Below are positions 34,736 to 44,250 of a stretch of DNA of 64,000 nucleotides, piece after piece. The stretch is from Rhodocollybia butyracea (Eukaryota; Basidiomycota; Agaricomycetes; Agaricales; Omphalotaceae). The first letter of the stretch is position 1. The number at the start of each line of letters is the position of its first letter. A model generated the notes under the pieces. The model was not told where the DNA came from, did no database searches, and was given only the letters and a program-made list of their open reading frames with translations. The DNA lies in contig JADNRY010000304.1 of assembly GCA_015501585.1 (NCBI GenBank), positions 1-64,000 on the forward strand. Direction: 5' to 3'. Made by a program: the position numbers and the translations under genes.

Positions 34736-36966
34736 GGGAAGCCTGGAGTCAAAATAATGATACCCCAATAAATCTGCTTGCAGTACAAGTAGACACACTA
34801 CCAGCAATTATTTCTTCAATTTCTCTTCATTCATTTGTTATTAACACTAAATTATTCTCGGAAGACTCACAGATGTACCATGCACTTGTTGATTCTGGTG
34901 CTTCAAGGTCATTTATTGATGAATCTTTAGCAAAGAAATTTCCTCACCATATTCACAAACTTCCATTTTCAATCCCCTTAAAGTTATTTGATGGAGAATA
35001 TTCATCAGCAGGAAACATCACTTCAGAATTCACTGTAAAATTATTATATGAGGATGGATCCAAACATGATCTCACCTTGCTTGTTACTCACCTACATCCA
35101 GATGCACCATTAGTTCTAGGATTCCCGTGGCTACAGAAGTATAATCCACAAATTGACTGGGCAAACTTAATGTTCTCATTCAATGGAGGAGTTAAACTTG
35201 CAGCAGCAAAAGTCACTGACATTGAAATTCCAAGGCTATCATACAGGACACACCTTAAACCAACAATTGAGGAAGTTACTGAGCCAGTAGAGAATGTTCA
35301 ACCAGGACTGGGCCTAGATGACCCACTATTGCTTCATGTGGATGAACTAGAAGATTACTTTGTACAAAAGACATTTGGACATATTCAAACAGAACACATT
35401 AGAACCAGTTCTCAAAAATCAACTGAAACTCACCTCAAAAATCAAAAACACAAACAACAAGAGAAACCTATAATACCAGAACCAAACCCAGATTCACCAT
35501 CAAAACATCCATTTACCGACAAGAAACCACCGTTGGTTAGTCTTATAGGGGCACCAGCCTTTGCAAGATTAATAAAAGATGGATGTCCAACATTTACTCT
35601 CAACATCTCACCCACACATGAGATAGTTGACATCCGAGGAGCAGCTATGCCAAGCAAACCTGTGGCTAAAGAGCAAGGTCAAACAGAAGTACAACCTAAC
35701 TCAAAAATTTTATCAGAGCAGGAAATGTTGAACAAAGTTGTCCCAAAAGAATATCATCAGTGGGCTAAAGTTTTCTCAGCTGGAGAAGCAAAAGCCTTAC
35801 CACCCCACCGCCCTTATGACCTCAAAATTGAGACTGAAGAGGGTAGACCTTTGCCACCAGCATCAAAAATATATAATCTGTCTGAGACAGAATTAAAGGC
35901 CTTGAAGGACTACATTGATGATATGTTAAGCAAAGGCTTTATTAGAGCATCAAGCTCACCAGTGGGAGCAGCAGTACTATTTGCAAAAAAGAAAGATGGA
36001 TCACTCAGAATGTGTATTGACTACCGGGCACTGAACCGCATTACACTAAAGAACAAGTATCCACTACCCTTGATTGGAAATTTGATTGATAGATTAAGAA
36101 AGGCCAAGAAATTCACAAAACTGGACTTACGCGCTGGATACAATAATGTCCGGATTGCAGAAGGACATGAGTGGAAAACTGCTTTCAGAAGCAGATATGG
36201 GTCTTTTGAGATGTTAGTCATGCCTTTTGGTCTAACCAATTCACCATCAACATTTCAACACTTCATGAATGACATCTTCCATGACATGGTTGATATTTTT
36301 GTAGTGATTTACTTGGATGACATCTTGATCTTCTCAGAAAATGATGAAGACCATGAGAGACATGTGAAGATGGTCTTACAGAGACTTGAGGACAACCACC
36401 TATTTGCTAAGCCTGAGAAGTGTGATTTTCATACTACATCAGTGGAGTACTTAGGACTAATAGTCTCACCTGAGGGCATCTCCATGGATCCAAAGAAAGT
36501 TGAAGTGATTAAAAATTGGCCACCCCCAACTACTGTAAAGGAACTCCAATCATTTCTGGGATTTGCAAATTTTTACAGACGGTTCATTGACAACTATTCT
36601 GGTATAGTGAAGTCATTGACAAAACTCTTGGGTAAAAATGTACCATGGAACTGGTCAGAAGATTGCACTGCTTCCTTTGAACTATTAAAGCAAGCATTCC
36701 AAGAAGCTCCAGTCTTACAACACTTTGACCCTGAATATTTGAGTATTGTTGAGTCAGATGCATCAGACTATGCCATTGCATCAATAATCTCACAGTATAA
36801 TCCATTCACTAGTGAGCTCCACCCAATAGCCTTCTTTGCAAGAACTATGACAAAGGCAGAGCTTAACTATGATATATATGACAAGGAGCTCTTGGCCATA
36901 GTTGAATCATTTAAACAATGGAGAGCATACCTTGAAGGTTCACGGGAAGGATACATACTGGCTTGA
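34693..36966 (+). CDS. pol: Ty3/gypsy Pol: protease, reverse transcriptase, partial RNase H
   Basis: Read from a -1 shift out of gag (a first internal ATG is at 34873). Protease: ALVDSGASRSFID, then VLGFPWL. Reverse transcriptase: DGSLRMCIDYRALN, LDLRAGYNNVRI, MPFGLTNSPSTFQ and the catalytic YLDD in VVIYLDDILIFS, followed by YLGLIVSPEGI and FLGFANFYRRFI. RNase H starts with VESDASDYAIASI (first Asp) and YDKELLAIVESF (Glu) but ends at LEGSREGYILA-stop. The second half, with the TDH and final Asp motifs, is missing and the frame changes into the integrase frame. The element is therefore probably not autonomous. Confidence 0.85.
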   Translation, partial: RPPPGKRPDDSGRIGEAWSQNNDTPINLLAVQVDTLPAIISSISLHSFVINTKLFSEDSQMYHALVDSGASRSFIDESLAKKFPHHIHKLPFSIPLKLFDGEYSSAGNITSEFTVKLLYEDGSKHDLTLLVTHLHPDAPLVLGFPWLQKYNPQIDWANLMFSFNGGVKLAAAKVTDIEIPRLSYRTHLKPTIEEVTEPVENVQPGLGLDDPLLLHVDELEDYFVQKTFGHIQTEHIRTSSQKSTETHLKNQKHKQQEKPIIPEPNPDSPSKHPFTDKKPPLVSLIGAPAFARLIKDGCPTFTLNISPTHEIVDIRGAAMPSKPVAKEQGQTEVQPNSKILSEQEMLNKVVPKEYHQWAKVFSAGEAKALPPHRPYDLKIETEEGRPLPPASKIYNLSETELKALKDYIDDMLSKGFIRASSSPVGAAVLFAKKKDGSLRMCIDYRALNRITLKNKYPLPLIGNLIDRLRKAKKFTKLDLRAGYNNVRIAEGHEWKTAFRSRYGSFEMLVMPFGLTNSPSTFQHFMNDIFHDMVDIFVVIYLDDILIFSENDEDHERHVKMVLQRLEDNHLFAKPEKCDFHTTSVEYLGLIVSPEGISMDPKKVEVIKNWPPPTTVKELQSFLGFANFYRRFIDNYSGIVKSLTKLLGKNVPWNWSEDCTASFELLKQAFQEAPVLQHFDPEYLSIVESDASDYAIASIISQYNPFTSELHPIAFFARTMTKAELNYDIYDKELLAIVESFKQWRAYLEGSREGYILA
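34705..34727 (+). promoter_or_regulatory. Probable -1 ribosomal frameshift signal between gag and pol
   Basis: GGGAAAC at 34705-34711 is read G GGA AAC in the gag frame, the classical X XXY YYZ pattern. The pol frame is -1 and opens right after a TGA at 34690-34692, so the overlap is only about 43 bp and contains the heptamer. CCTGA (34714-34718) can pair with TCAGG (34723-34727) just downstream. The loop TGAC could pair with GTCA at 34748 as a pseudoknot. The 2-nt spacer is shorter than usual. Confidence 0.7.
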
Positions 36967-38407
36967 ACATGAAAAAATAGCCAAGTCCAAGGAGCCAGGA
37001 CCCTTCAAAGTTGAAAGTCAGCTCTTACTCCGTGATGGTCTAATATATGTTCCCAATGATGGAGACTTACATCTTGAAACCTTGAGAATGTATCATGATC
37101 ACAAGCTCAGAGGTCACCCCGGAATTCAAAAAACAATGAAGCTAATCAGGGAGATGTATTACTGGCCTGGTATGAAGAAAACCGTGAGAAACTATGTACG
37201 GACCTGCCATGACTGCCTGCGCGCAAAAGGGAGCAGAAGAAAACCATTTGGGGGACTCAAACCCTTACCTATAGGTAATAGACCATGGTCATCAATTTCC
37301 GTTGATCATATAGTTGAACTACCAGAGTCAAATGGATTCAATGCTATCATGGTAGTAGTATGCAGACTCACTAAACAAGCAGTTTTGGTACCATGTCACA
37401 CTACAGACACAGCAACTGACTTAGCAAAGTTGTTTATTAAGAATGTATTTTCAAAACATGGCTTACCCACAGACATAATTTCAGATAGAGGAACCACCTT
37501 TGTATCCACTTTCTGGAGGACTATATGTCAAGCCTTAGATGTGAAGTTGAACTTTTCAACAGCCTACCCTCCCCAAACTGATGGACAGACTGAGAGAGTC
37601 AACCAAACACTAGAACAATATTTAAGATTGTTTGTCAACTATGAACAAAACGACTGGGAAGAATGGTTACCTATTGCAGAATTTGCCTACAACAACACAC
37701 CTTCAGAAGCAACAGGAGTATCACCCTTCTTTGCAAATAAGGGATTTCATCCAAAACTCACTGTTTCACTGAAATCACTCCCAAATCACCATGCCCAACT
37801 AGTTGCAAAAGATCTTCACAAACTTCACCAATTTCTAAGACATGAATTAATGACCACCAATGAGATATCAACAAAATATGCAAACAGAAAAAGAGAAGAC
37901 ACACCTGATTGGAAAGAAGGAATGATGGTTTGGTTAAACATGAAAAATATAAAAACCAAGAGACCTATGAAGAAGCTGGACCATAAGAGAATGGGACCAT
38001 TTGAAATTCTGAAGAAAGTCTCAACCCATGCATACAAACTAAAGCTGCCTGTAAACTTTGGTAACATTCACAATGTGTTCCATGTAGACTTACTAACCCT
38101 ACATGAATCTGAGTCTGATCAATTCCCAAACCGCAACCCACCTCCACCTCCACCTATTGAGATTGAGGGTGAAAAAGAGTATGAAGTAGAACAAGTACTT
38201 AACTCACGGAGAAACAGACAAAGGTTTGAGTACTACATCAGATGGGAAGGACACCTGCCTGAGGAAGACACCTGGGAACCATTAGTCAATGTGCTAAATG
38301 CCAAGGAAGCACTAAACATGTATCACACACTTTACCCAACAAAACCGAAGCCAACAGACAGGGAGCTTGAGCATGCTGAAGGACTCAGGGAGAGGGACAA
38401 TGGGTAA
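36902..38407 (+). CDS. Ty3/gypsy integrase with C-terminal chromodomain
   Basis: Recognisable pol sequence resumes at about 36960 after the RNase H deletion. The zinc-binding part has HDHKLRGHPG and CHDCLRAK. The catalytic core has Asp in SVDHIVELP, Asp in IISDRGTTF and Glu in TDGQTERVNQ, with 35 residues between the last two. The GPY/F module reads KRMGPFEILKKVSTHAYKL with FHVDLL. The chromodomain is about residues 427-475 (YEVEQVLNSRRN ... YYIRWEGHLPEEDTWEP), which marks a chromovirus. Chromodomains direct integration to marked chromatin. The whole integrase is uninterrupted, but upstream pol is not in frame with it. Confidence 0.85.
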   Translation: MNHLNNGEHTLKVHGKDTYWLEHEKIAKSKEPGPFKVESQLLLRDGLIYVPNDGDLHLETLRMYHDHKLRGHPGIQKTMKLIREMYYWPGMKKTVRNYVRTCHDCLRAKGSRRKPFGGLKPLPIGNRPWSSISVDHIVELPESNGFNAIMVVVCRLTKQAVLVPCHTTDTATDLAKLFIKNVFSKHGLPTDIISDRGTTFVSTFWRTICQALDVKLNFSTAYPPQTDGQTERVNQTLEQYLRLFVNYEQNDWEEWLPIAEFAYNNTPSEATGVSPFFANKGFHPKLTVSLKSLPNHHAQLVAKDLHKLHQFLRHELMTTNEISTKYANRKREDTPDWKEGMMVWLNMKNIKTKRPMKKLDHKRMGPFEILKKVSTHAYKLKLPVNFGNIHNVFHVDLLTLHESESDQFPNRNPPPPPPIEIEGEKEYEVEQVLNSRRNRQRFEYYIRWEGHLPEEDTWEPLVNVLNAKEALNMYHTLYPTKPKPTDRELEHAEGLRERDNG

Positions 38408-38614
38408 TCAAGATCAATACATTCAAAGAATAAATAACTACATCCTACCGTGGCAACCCCTAAGAAAAGAAAATAAATTAAAACCAAGGAACAAGAGCTA
38501 CTTAGGCAAGAGGAAAGAACAGAAAGTAATATACAAAAGAATAACTTAAAGAGGACAGTAAAGGGGGGATAAGCCATGGAAAATATTACAAAAAAAGCGC
38601 AATAAAATAAAATA

Positions 38615-39558
38615 TCAGTCCAGGTCTGCTAGGCAGATCATTGTAGGGGAATGAACAGATACCACCAACGAATCAGTGGAAGATAGTGGGGAAGGGAGAT
38701 CATGAATGCGTGGAAAGTCAGGAGAAATTTCCCAGCTATTTGAGAAAGTGACTGCAGAGAACTGTGTAGCAAAGCCTACTGGATCAGATACCTCTTCTTT
38801 AAAATGCTGGAGAGCACCGTAAATCTCATCTGAGGTATATCCAAGCTGGTCCTGGATGGTGCTAACCATAGCAAGAGCCGCCGAAATCCTCCTAGCCCAT
38901 GTATTATCCCCTTCAGAGTTAGCTTTGTCATGTAACTCTTCAAGAAAGAGAAATAGGGAGTAGGAATCATCAATGGTAGCCTCCAGAAAAGGTTGAACAT
39001 CTGCTTGAGCAAAGCAAGCTAAACCATTGGCAAGACACTAGAGTTGAGCCAAGATACATTCAGGACATAGTAAAGAATATTATAAGCAAGAACTACTTAC
39101 TTGGCGATCCCTGATCAGCTTTGCCTGTGTGTCAAGGAAATCTGGATATCCGCTCAATTCCCGGTCATTCCAAAGATCAGAAACTTCAGTAACCAACTTC
39201 TCGTTGGTCTGTTCAAGATGTTGAGAGTACAATTGCCATGCTCTGGCACTGTCATGATGTTCACGGCCATTCTGTATCAACTCTGTGATAGTTCTACCAA
39301 TGAACTGAGTCAGAGAGATTATTTAACAGGAAGCAATACAACATACCGGTCTCGTCGAGTCAACTCATCCTTGATCCACCCCAGGAGACCATTGAGGTCA
39401 GTTGCAGCTTCAGGTGTTGAAAATTGGGCAAAGAGACGAGAAGCGGCAGGATGCAGATACAATTGTGTAAACATTACCAGCGAGTTTGCGGTGTCATCAA
39501 TAGGAGAAGGAAATCCAGTAGTAGACAGACTGGAAGGGTTGTTATGTGTGGAAGACAT
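38615..39558 (-). CDS. Spliced antisense gene inside the gypsy element
   Basis: Three exons on the strand opposite gag-pol: 39558-39347, 39293-39101 and 39037-38615 (stop included). Intron 1 (39346-39294, 53 nt) has GTATGT...GGTAG and intron 2 (39100-39038, 63 nt) has GTAAGT...CTCTAG. Phases agree, giving 828 nt and 275 residues starting MSSTHNNPSSLSTTGFPSPI. The product is acidic and predicted helical, with LFAQFSTPEAATDLNGLLGW, ELSGYPDFLDTQAKLIRDRQ and FLFLEELHDKANSEGDNTWA. No domain is recognised. It lies between the integrase stop and the polypurine tract, so it is carried by the element. A captured host gene is the main alternative. Confidence 0.6.
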
Positions 39559-40330
39559 GTTGTTTGAGTTGGAGAAAGAAAGACAAATTGATACAGCTTA
39601 AATAGCAGGGAGTTTTCACACAAACCCAGGACAAGACACAACTTCAATCGATGGGTTTCGAGCCAACATGGGTTGAAACGGCGAGTCATTGACTCATGCT
39701 CACTGATTTTTCCGAAAATACAAACACAAAGTCCTGGAAACCGGAATAAACATGAGATTTAACTGCCCATTTAAGTTAGAATGCTCACTAATACACTCAG
39801 AAATAAACCCAAAACTCCACAGAGATGATTAGTTTTGAGTCTGCATGAGATTCAACTTCCATTTTAATATTTATTGCTCAGTAATCAGCTCGGAAATGAA
39901 CCCGAAACACCAGATGTGGAAATCTCAAAGACACTCCAAACTCGAAACCAATTAATGACACCACAAAATGAAATCTGTGATTAGCTGTGATGCACTCGAA
40001 ACCTTACTCGACCAATGGCATCAAACACTCCCATGTATCCCAGGAAACGCCAACACATCACAATCATGATGCCAATGCAACATGTGATTTGCCAAAGTTG
40101 GCTTTGACAGTATTCGAGCGGGACAAGCGCAAAATCACACAAACCCGGCAATGCCGCCGCTAGCACTGAAATGATGGGCCGCCACACCTGTTCCAATTGA
40201 CGTGAAATATTCATGTAAACTCGAAACATGAATAACAAGCTCAAAACTCAACCAATTACATCCAAATAAAATGCCACAGTGACAGAATATTTGCCCAAAT
40301 CCATAAATGGCCTCAGAGGGTTTCGGCCTT

Positions 40331-40343
40331 AAGCGGGGGGTAC
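40331..40343 (+). promoter_or_regulatory. Polypurine tract of the gypsy element
   Basis: AAGCGGGGGG directly precedes the 3' LTR (TAC lies between). It would prime plus-strand DNA synthesis. Confidence 0.75.
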
Positions 40344-40528
40344 TGTTATGACCCGATTCTACACTATAGGCATATACACACTCTTTTTTCATTTATTAAC
40401 AACCACTACTATCATTAATATTTTACCACTTAACACTATCACATACATTCATTACTTATCTTCTCAACACAACTTCGGATAATGCTGCACATTACCATGG
40501 AAGCTGCAAAGACCCTTCCACACAGTAT

Positions 40529-40717
40529 TGACTCATTATTAGTCAACTCCGGTTCCACTAAATGACTCAATATCAGTCATCCATGACTCTACTGAATGAC
40601 TCAACATCAGTCATCCGCAGTTCCGCTTAAATGACTCAGTAACAGTCATTACACACCATTCCACAGTCATGCTGACTGATCCGCAGCATTTCCGCAGTTA
40701 TGACTCAAATCTAGTCA
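40529..40717 (+). promoter_or_regulatory. 34-bp repeat array with TGACTCA half-palindromes in U3
   Basis: TGACTCA occurs at 40529, 40563, 40597, 40632 and 40701. Each is followed exactly 12 bp later (start to start) by AGTCA. Steps are 34, 34, 35 and 69 bp; a degenerate unit at about 40665 fills the double step. TGACTCA is the Gcn4/AP-1 type bZIP site, so these are candidate enhancer elements upstream of the TATA box. Confidence 0.7.
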
Positions 40718-40753
40718 TTCTGCAGCATTTCCTAACTAGTACATATTAAACAG

Positions 40754-40760
40754 TATATAA
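40754..40760 (+). promoter_or_regulatory. TATA box of the LTR promoter
   Basis: TATATAAGG lies about 40 bp downstream of the last TGACTCA unit. Transcription would start roughly 25-40 bp further on, before the stem-loop array. Confidence 0.55.
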
Positions 40761-40860
40761 GGAAGCCAGATTTACCAATGTACAGTAGACGTATTATTTT
40801 CTTAAATCCAAACCCCCACTTGTTTGCTGTTATCACTTGTGTGAATCACCAGACCAACTC

Positions 40861-41174
40861 ATTGTATCTTGTTGAGCTATCTCCAAGCTACAATACACAT
40901 TTATACATCTTGTTGAGCTAACTCCAAGTTGTATCCACTAACATTCACCTGTTGAGCTATCTCCTAGTGAATACTTCTTTAATTGCCACTTGTTGAGCTA
41001 TCTCCAAGTTGCAACTTCCTATTACTTGTTGAGCTATCTCCGAGTATTAGACACCACACTCACTACTACTTGTTGAGCCATCTCCGAGTATTAGTTCTGA
41101 TTCATATTACTGCTTGTCGAGCCATCTCCGAGGGTAATCTTATTATTATTTGTCGAGCTATCTCCAAATAATAA
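40861..41174 (+). repeat. Array of eight stem-loops with one conserved apex and variable stems
   Basis: Eight units, each an 8-11 bp stem around a 12-nt apex TYGAGCYAWCTC (usually TTGAGCTATCTC). Unit spans: 40861-40894, 40903-40934, 40943-40972, 40983-41014, 41019-41050, 41062-41095, 41106-41138, 41143-41174. Flanks differ between units but pair with their partner, for example ATTGTATCTTG/CAAGCTACAAT, TTGCCACTTG/CAAGTTGCAA and TTATTATTTG/CAAATAATAA (perfect). GAG and CTC inside the apex can add three pairs around a CTAT, CTAA or CCAT loop, with a TT bulge below. It lies downstream of the TATA box, so it should be transcribed. Confidence 0.85.
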
Positions 41175-41368
41175 CTTCTGTGAGTTTTGTATTACAAACT
41201 AGTTACTAACTTTACTTGAGCCTAGTTGTTTGAGTATATATTTTTTGCCTAGCGGTTTCATCAAACGGAAAGGCTTGCTCTATAATCTCCATTAATTTCT
41301 CTTATCATTGTTACCACCGAGTTACGTACTGTGAAGGTTTGGACGAGACTATTGATCGAGTCATAACA

Positions 41369-41742
41369 CATGCTCCCAGCCAGAAATTCTTTTATACCTC
41401 AGGCTCCGATCACTCTGCGGAGGAAATTGCTACCACATTGATGGATGCGGACCCACCATCGGCATATGATCCGCCCAATGCTCCTGGCCCCTTAAAGTCT
41501 CAACTTGATCTGCTTGATGCTAAGGGTTGGCTGAGTGGCATGTTCTCTTCCAAACCAAAGTTTGATAGCTCCCAGCCTGTTGAGCTCTCTGGTATCAATA
41601 CAAAGGTTGTGACAGAATTAGCAGGTCCTGCGTGGTCAGATAATTCATGTTGGTTAGACTCATCCATGGAGGCAATCTACTGTGCTTTGGTATATCATAA
41701 TGGATTCAAAGATTTTGAGACCATTGTGTCTGAAGTAGGGAT
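41369..41742 (+). pseudogene. Fragment of a USP-like (C19) peptidase protein
   Basis: The frame runs out of the LTR end and encodes about 125 residues, including GPAWSDNSCWLDSSMEAIYC. NSCWLDSS resembles the cysteine box of ubiquitin-specific proteases and of related proteins frequent in mushroom-fungus genomes. The histidine box is absent because unrelated CCGTAA-rich sequence interrupts at 41742. The upstream part is cut by the gypsy LTR. Confidence 0.4.
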
Positions 41743-41900
41743 CCGCACCGTAACCGTATACGGTTACGGCCGTAAAATTTACGGTAGCTTATGGTATATG
41801 GTAGGACCGTAACCGTAACCGTAAAGAGATCCAAAAAGGCTCTTACGGTATGGTTACGGGTATGATACGGTAAATTTACGGTATATGGCCGTAAAAATAT
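41742..41900. repeat. CCGTAACCGTA-rich dyad cluster
   Basis: Direct and inverted copies of CCGTAACCGTA, TTTACGGTA and GGTTACGG are packed into about 160 bp, including ACCGTATACGGT. The sequence breaks the USP-like frame. A related cluster lies at 21150-21330. It is probably an end of a small DNA transposon. Confidence 0.5.
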
Positions 41901-43265
41901 TTCTCAGACCTAAAACTCATCTTCTGCACGTTTGTATTAGCTTTAAGTGTATGTTCGAGGTGCCTATGTATATTCTTGTATAGCATCAGCACATAAATGG
42001 TCTCTGGCTTCAAACAGAGGACCATCTCACATCAGCAAATTGGGAAAATTATGGGACACATGAGCGGCATGACAGTATGGCAGCCATACTAATTTTCAGC
42101 GCTTATTAAAAATTCTCCCTACATACTGATTGTATGGAATTCATCCGAAGTATGGCTTACATGGGAGTATGTAATTACCTTCAGTCCATTTGTACAATGA
42201 ACCACTAAGTTGCTAGCAATCATATAAGGCTTATACATGATTTATCATGTAGAGCGAGAAATAGCTTCAACATATAGGACTTCACCTTAACACTAAATTT
42301 ATGTGCAAGCAGATGCTAGACAGTAGTATCTACATGAGTGCCATACAAGGTGATCGTGCCATACAAGCACTGATCTTCACGGTACTAGGTATAGATAGCA
42401 AAAGTATGCCTAAGCAAGTACTTTGGAATATTTCCACAGCGGTCTCTGAGAGACAACACGTGAAGTTAGGTTGAAGTCCGACAGCTGTATAGAGCCCCGT
42501 GATCATTCTCACAATCCATGACATGAATAGCGGCACCATTTTTTATTTGCTCTTACCTCCCACTTTCACCTGCACTTCTCCCTCTGGTTTTCTTTCGACT
42601 CTCTTAGCCAGCTTACTACTGATAGCAACTGTGCTTCTTTTTTCTTTCAACGCGACTTCTCAGTTGCAACCTGATCATCATCACAGTCGGCTGCAGCAAG
42701 TTTGATCCATGAGGTAGCAAGACTTGTGAAACGGAGACTTTTTTTTTTTAAAGTGAGGATGAGTTTTTTCACAAGTAACTATGTGCTCATGGCATTCTCG
42801 TTTGTTCTGTTTACAGTTTCCTCCTATATGTTCACTGCTGCTCTCATTTATACCTTGTTCCATGTCCAGACTTCCGATGTTTGGCTCAAAATGTACGTTG
42901 CAACTGTCCTCCTTCTCTGTTCTTTTTTCTTATTATGTTCTTTGCAGACTACTAACTCGCAACCAAAGCCTGTCGTTACCTGCTCCCTTCCCATCGTAAG
43001 TCACAACCCGTCACTCATCTGAACTACTGGGCCAAATTTTGGGCTTGGTGATGTCTAATTAGAGTACATCGTTATTGCAGCTTATATACTGTATTACTGG
43101 TCATTACTGTTTCGTTGATGTTTCGTTGATGGCAGCTACAGTCTCGGCCAGTGTTCACTGAAGTTTTAGTGACCTTTACTACATTCTCTGTATGTTTATT
43201 TTATGGTAGTGTATGTTCGTACAAATTGTGAATGAAGCTCTTTTGCTCTACATCATCTGATGTGA
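41901..43265. other. No recognisable gene
   Basis: Short leucine/serine-rich plus-strand frames (42499-43022) lack family features. No terminal repeats could be matched. Confidence 0.4.
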
Positions 43266-43871
43266 TTATATTGTATATGAGAATGTCAATAATTGGTATG
43301 AAAGGTACGTGAGTGAATGTAATATTTGGTATGGATGTATGGGAGCTATTGGTATGTATGTATGGGTAGTAGTGTATGGCATGTATGGCAGAATATGTAT
43401 GGGAGGTATGGCGTTTATGCACCCTCTGTTTTGCCATACATGAATGGAAAGTGTATGGAATGTATGACACCATACCACCATACACTTCCCACCTTGCTGA
43501 TGTGTGCCATGCGTGCGAAGCATCTTTCGCTGCCAGCCTGTCTGTATCTTGAGTGAGAATGTTCCATGAGCTAAACCAAAGTTCAGAGGAGGTGGGTCGC
43601 TCTGCGCTTTGAACTCAAGAAGCTGATACTTTTTCTGGAGTTGATTTGCCCAGCCACGAATTGACTTTCTGTCATCTTTATCAAGTTGTATGGTTTCCAC
43701 ATCAATTCCTTTCTTAATCCGATTGATATCCCAAAGACAAATGAAGGAATTGCGAGAGAGCGGGGTGTTGAGGTCTTCAGTATCAGAGGTGTCATCAGAA
43801 TGGCCAGCTTCATGTACAATCTTGAGCTGAATCACAAGGTCAGTTAGTAGACTTGTACTTGTCATGAGCAA
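43266..43871 (-). CDS. Unidentified open frame, possibly a gene fragment
   Basis: 201 codons. The first 120 residues look protein-like (SFICLWDINRIKKGIDVETI, SIRGWANQLQKKYQLLEFKA). The C-terminal part is translated TATGG-rich low-complexity repeat (43310-43480) and is probably not protein. No domain recognised; could be one exon of a decayed gene. Confidence 0.25.
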   Translation of the reverse strand: MLMTSTSLLTDLVIQLKIVHEAGHSDDTSDTEDLNTPLSRNSFICLWDINRIKKGIDVETIQLDKDDRKSIRGWANQLQKKYQLLEFKAQSDPPPLNFGLAHGTFSLKIQTGWQRKMLRTHGTHQQGGKCMVVWCHTFHTLSIHVWQNRGCINAIPPIHILPYMPYTTTHTYIPIAPIHPYQILHSLTYLSYQLLTFSYTI

Positions 43872-43929
43872 AAGTGTCCGTAATTTGCTCTTATGTACAG
43901 ATGTATTTTGTTTTGCAACTTTCCCATGC

Positions 43930-44250
43930 TCAGCATCAGGAAAAGTCTAAAATACTTAAGTTGACTTAAGTTGACTTGAGTACTTATCCCAACTTCAGGT
44001 TGACTTGAGGTAACTCGAGTACATTTGCCAACTTCAGGTTGGCTTGAGTAACCTAAGCTGACTTAAGTATAAGGCCAATTTAACCCCCAACTTCAGGTTG
44101 GCTTGAGTTAACTTAAGCATATATGCCAACTTCAGGTTGGCTTGAGTTGACCTAAGTTGACTTAAGTATAAAGCCTACTCAAGCCCCAACTTTGAGTTGA
44201 CTCAAGTAGCCTAAGTTGACCTGAGTATATATGTCAACCTCAGGTTTGAT
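43930..44250. repeat. Degenerate tandem repeat of TTGACTTGAGT / CAACTTCAGGTTGG
   Basis: CAACTTCAGGTTGGCTTGAG or close variants recur about every 55-75 bp, alternating with CCTAAGTTGACTTAAGTATA. Related motifs reappear at 46120-46180. No coding potential. Confidence 0.65.

Larger units (their letters stand above)
40344..41368 (+). repeat. 3' LTR of the gypsy element, 1025 bp
   Basis: It starts TGTTATGAC and ends GTCATAACA, a perfect 9-bp inverted terminal pair, directly after the polypurine tract. A TATATAA box at 40754-40760 separates U3 from the presumed R/U5. U3 holds the TGACTCA array and R/U5 the stem-loop array, listed separately. No second LTR is in the window, so the 5' end of the element is lost or replaced. 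Sequence after 41368 is unrelated. Confidence 0.85.

Noticed and set aside
42702..43022. Small membrane-protein frame
   Set aside because: No conserved features, overlapping frames of similar quality and no intron or start context; not supportable.
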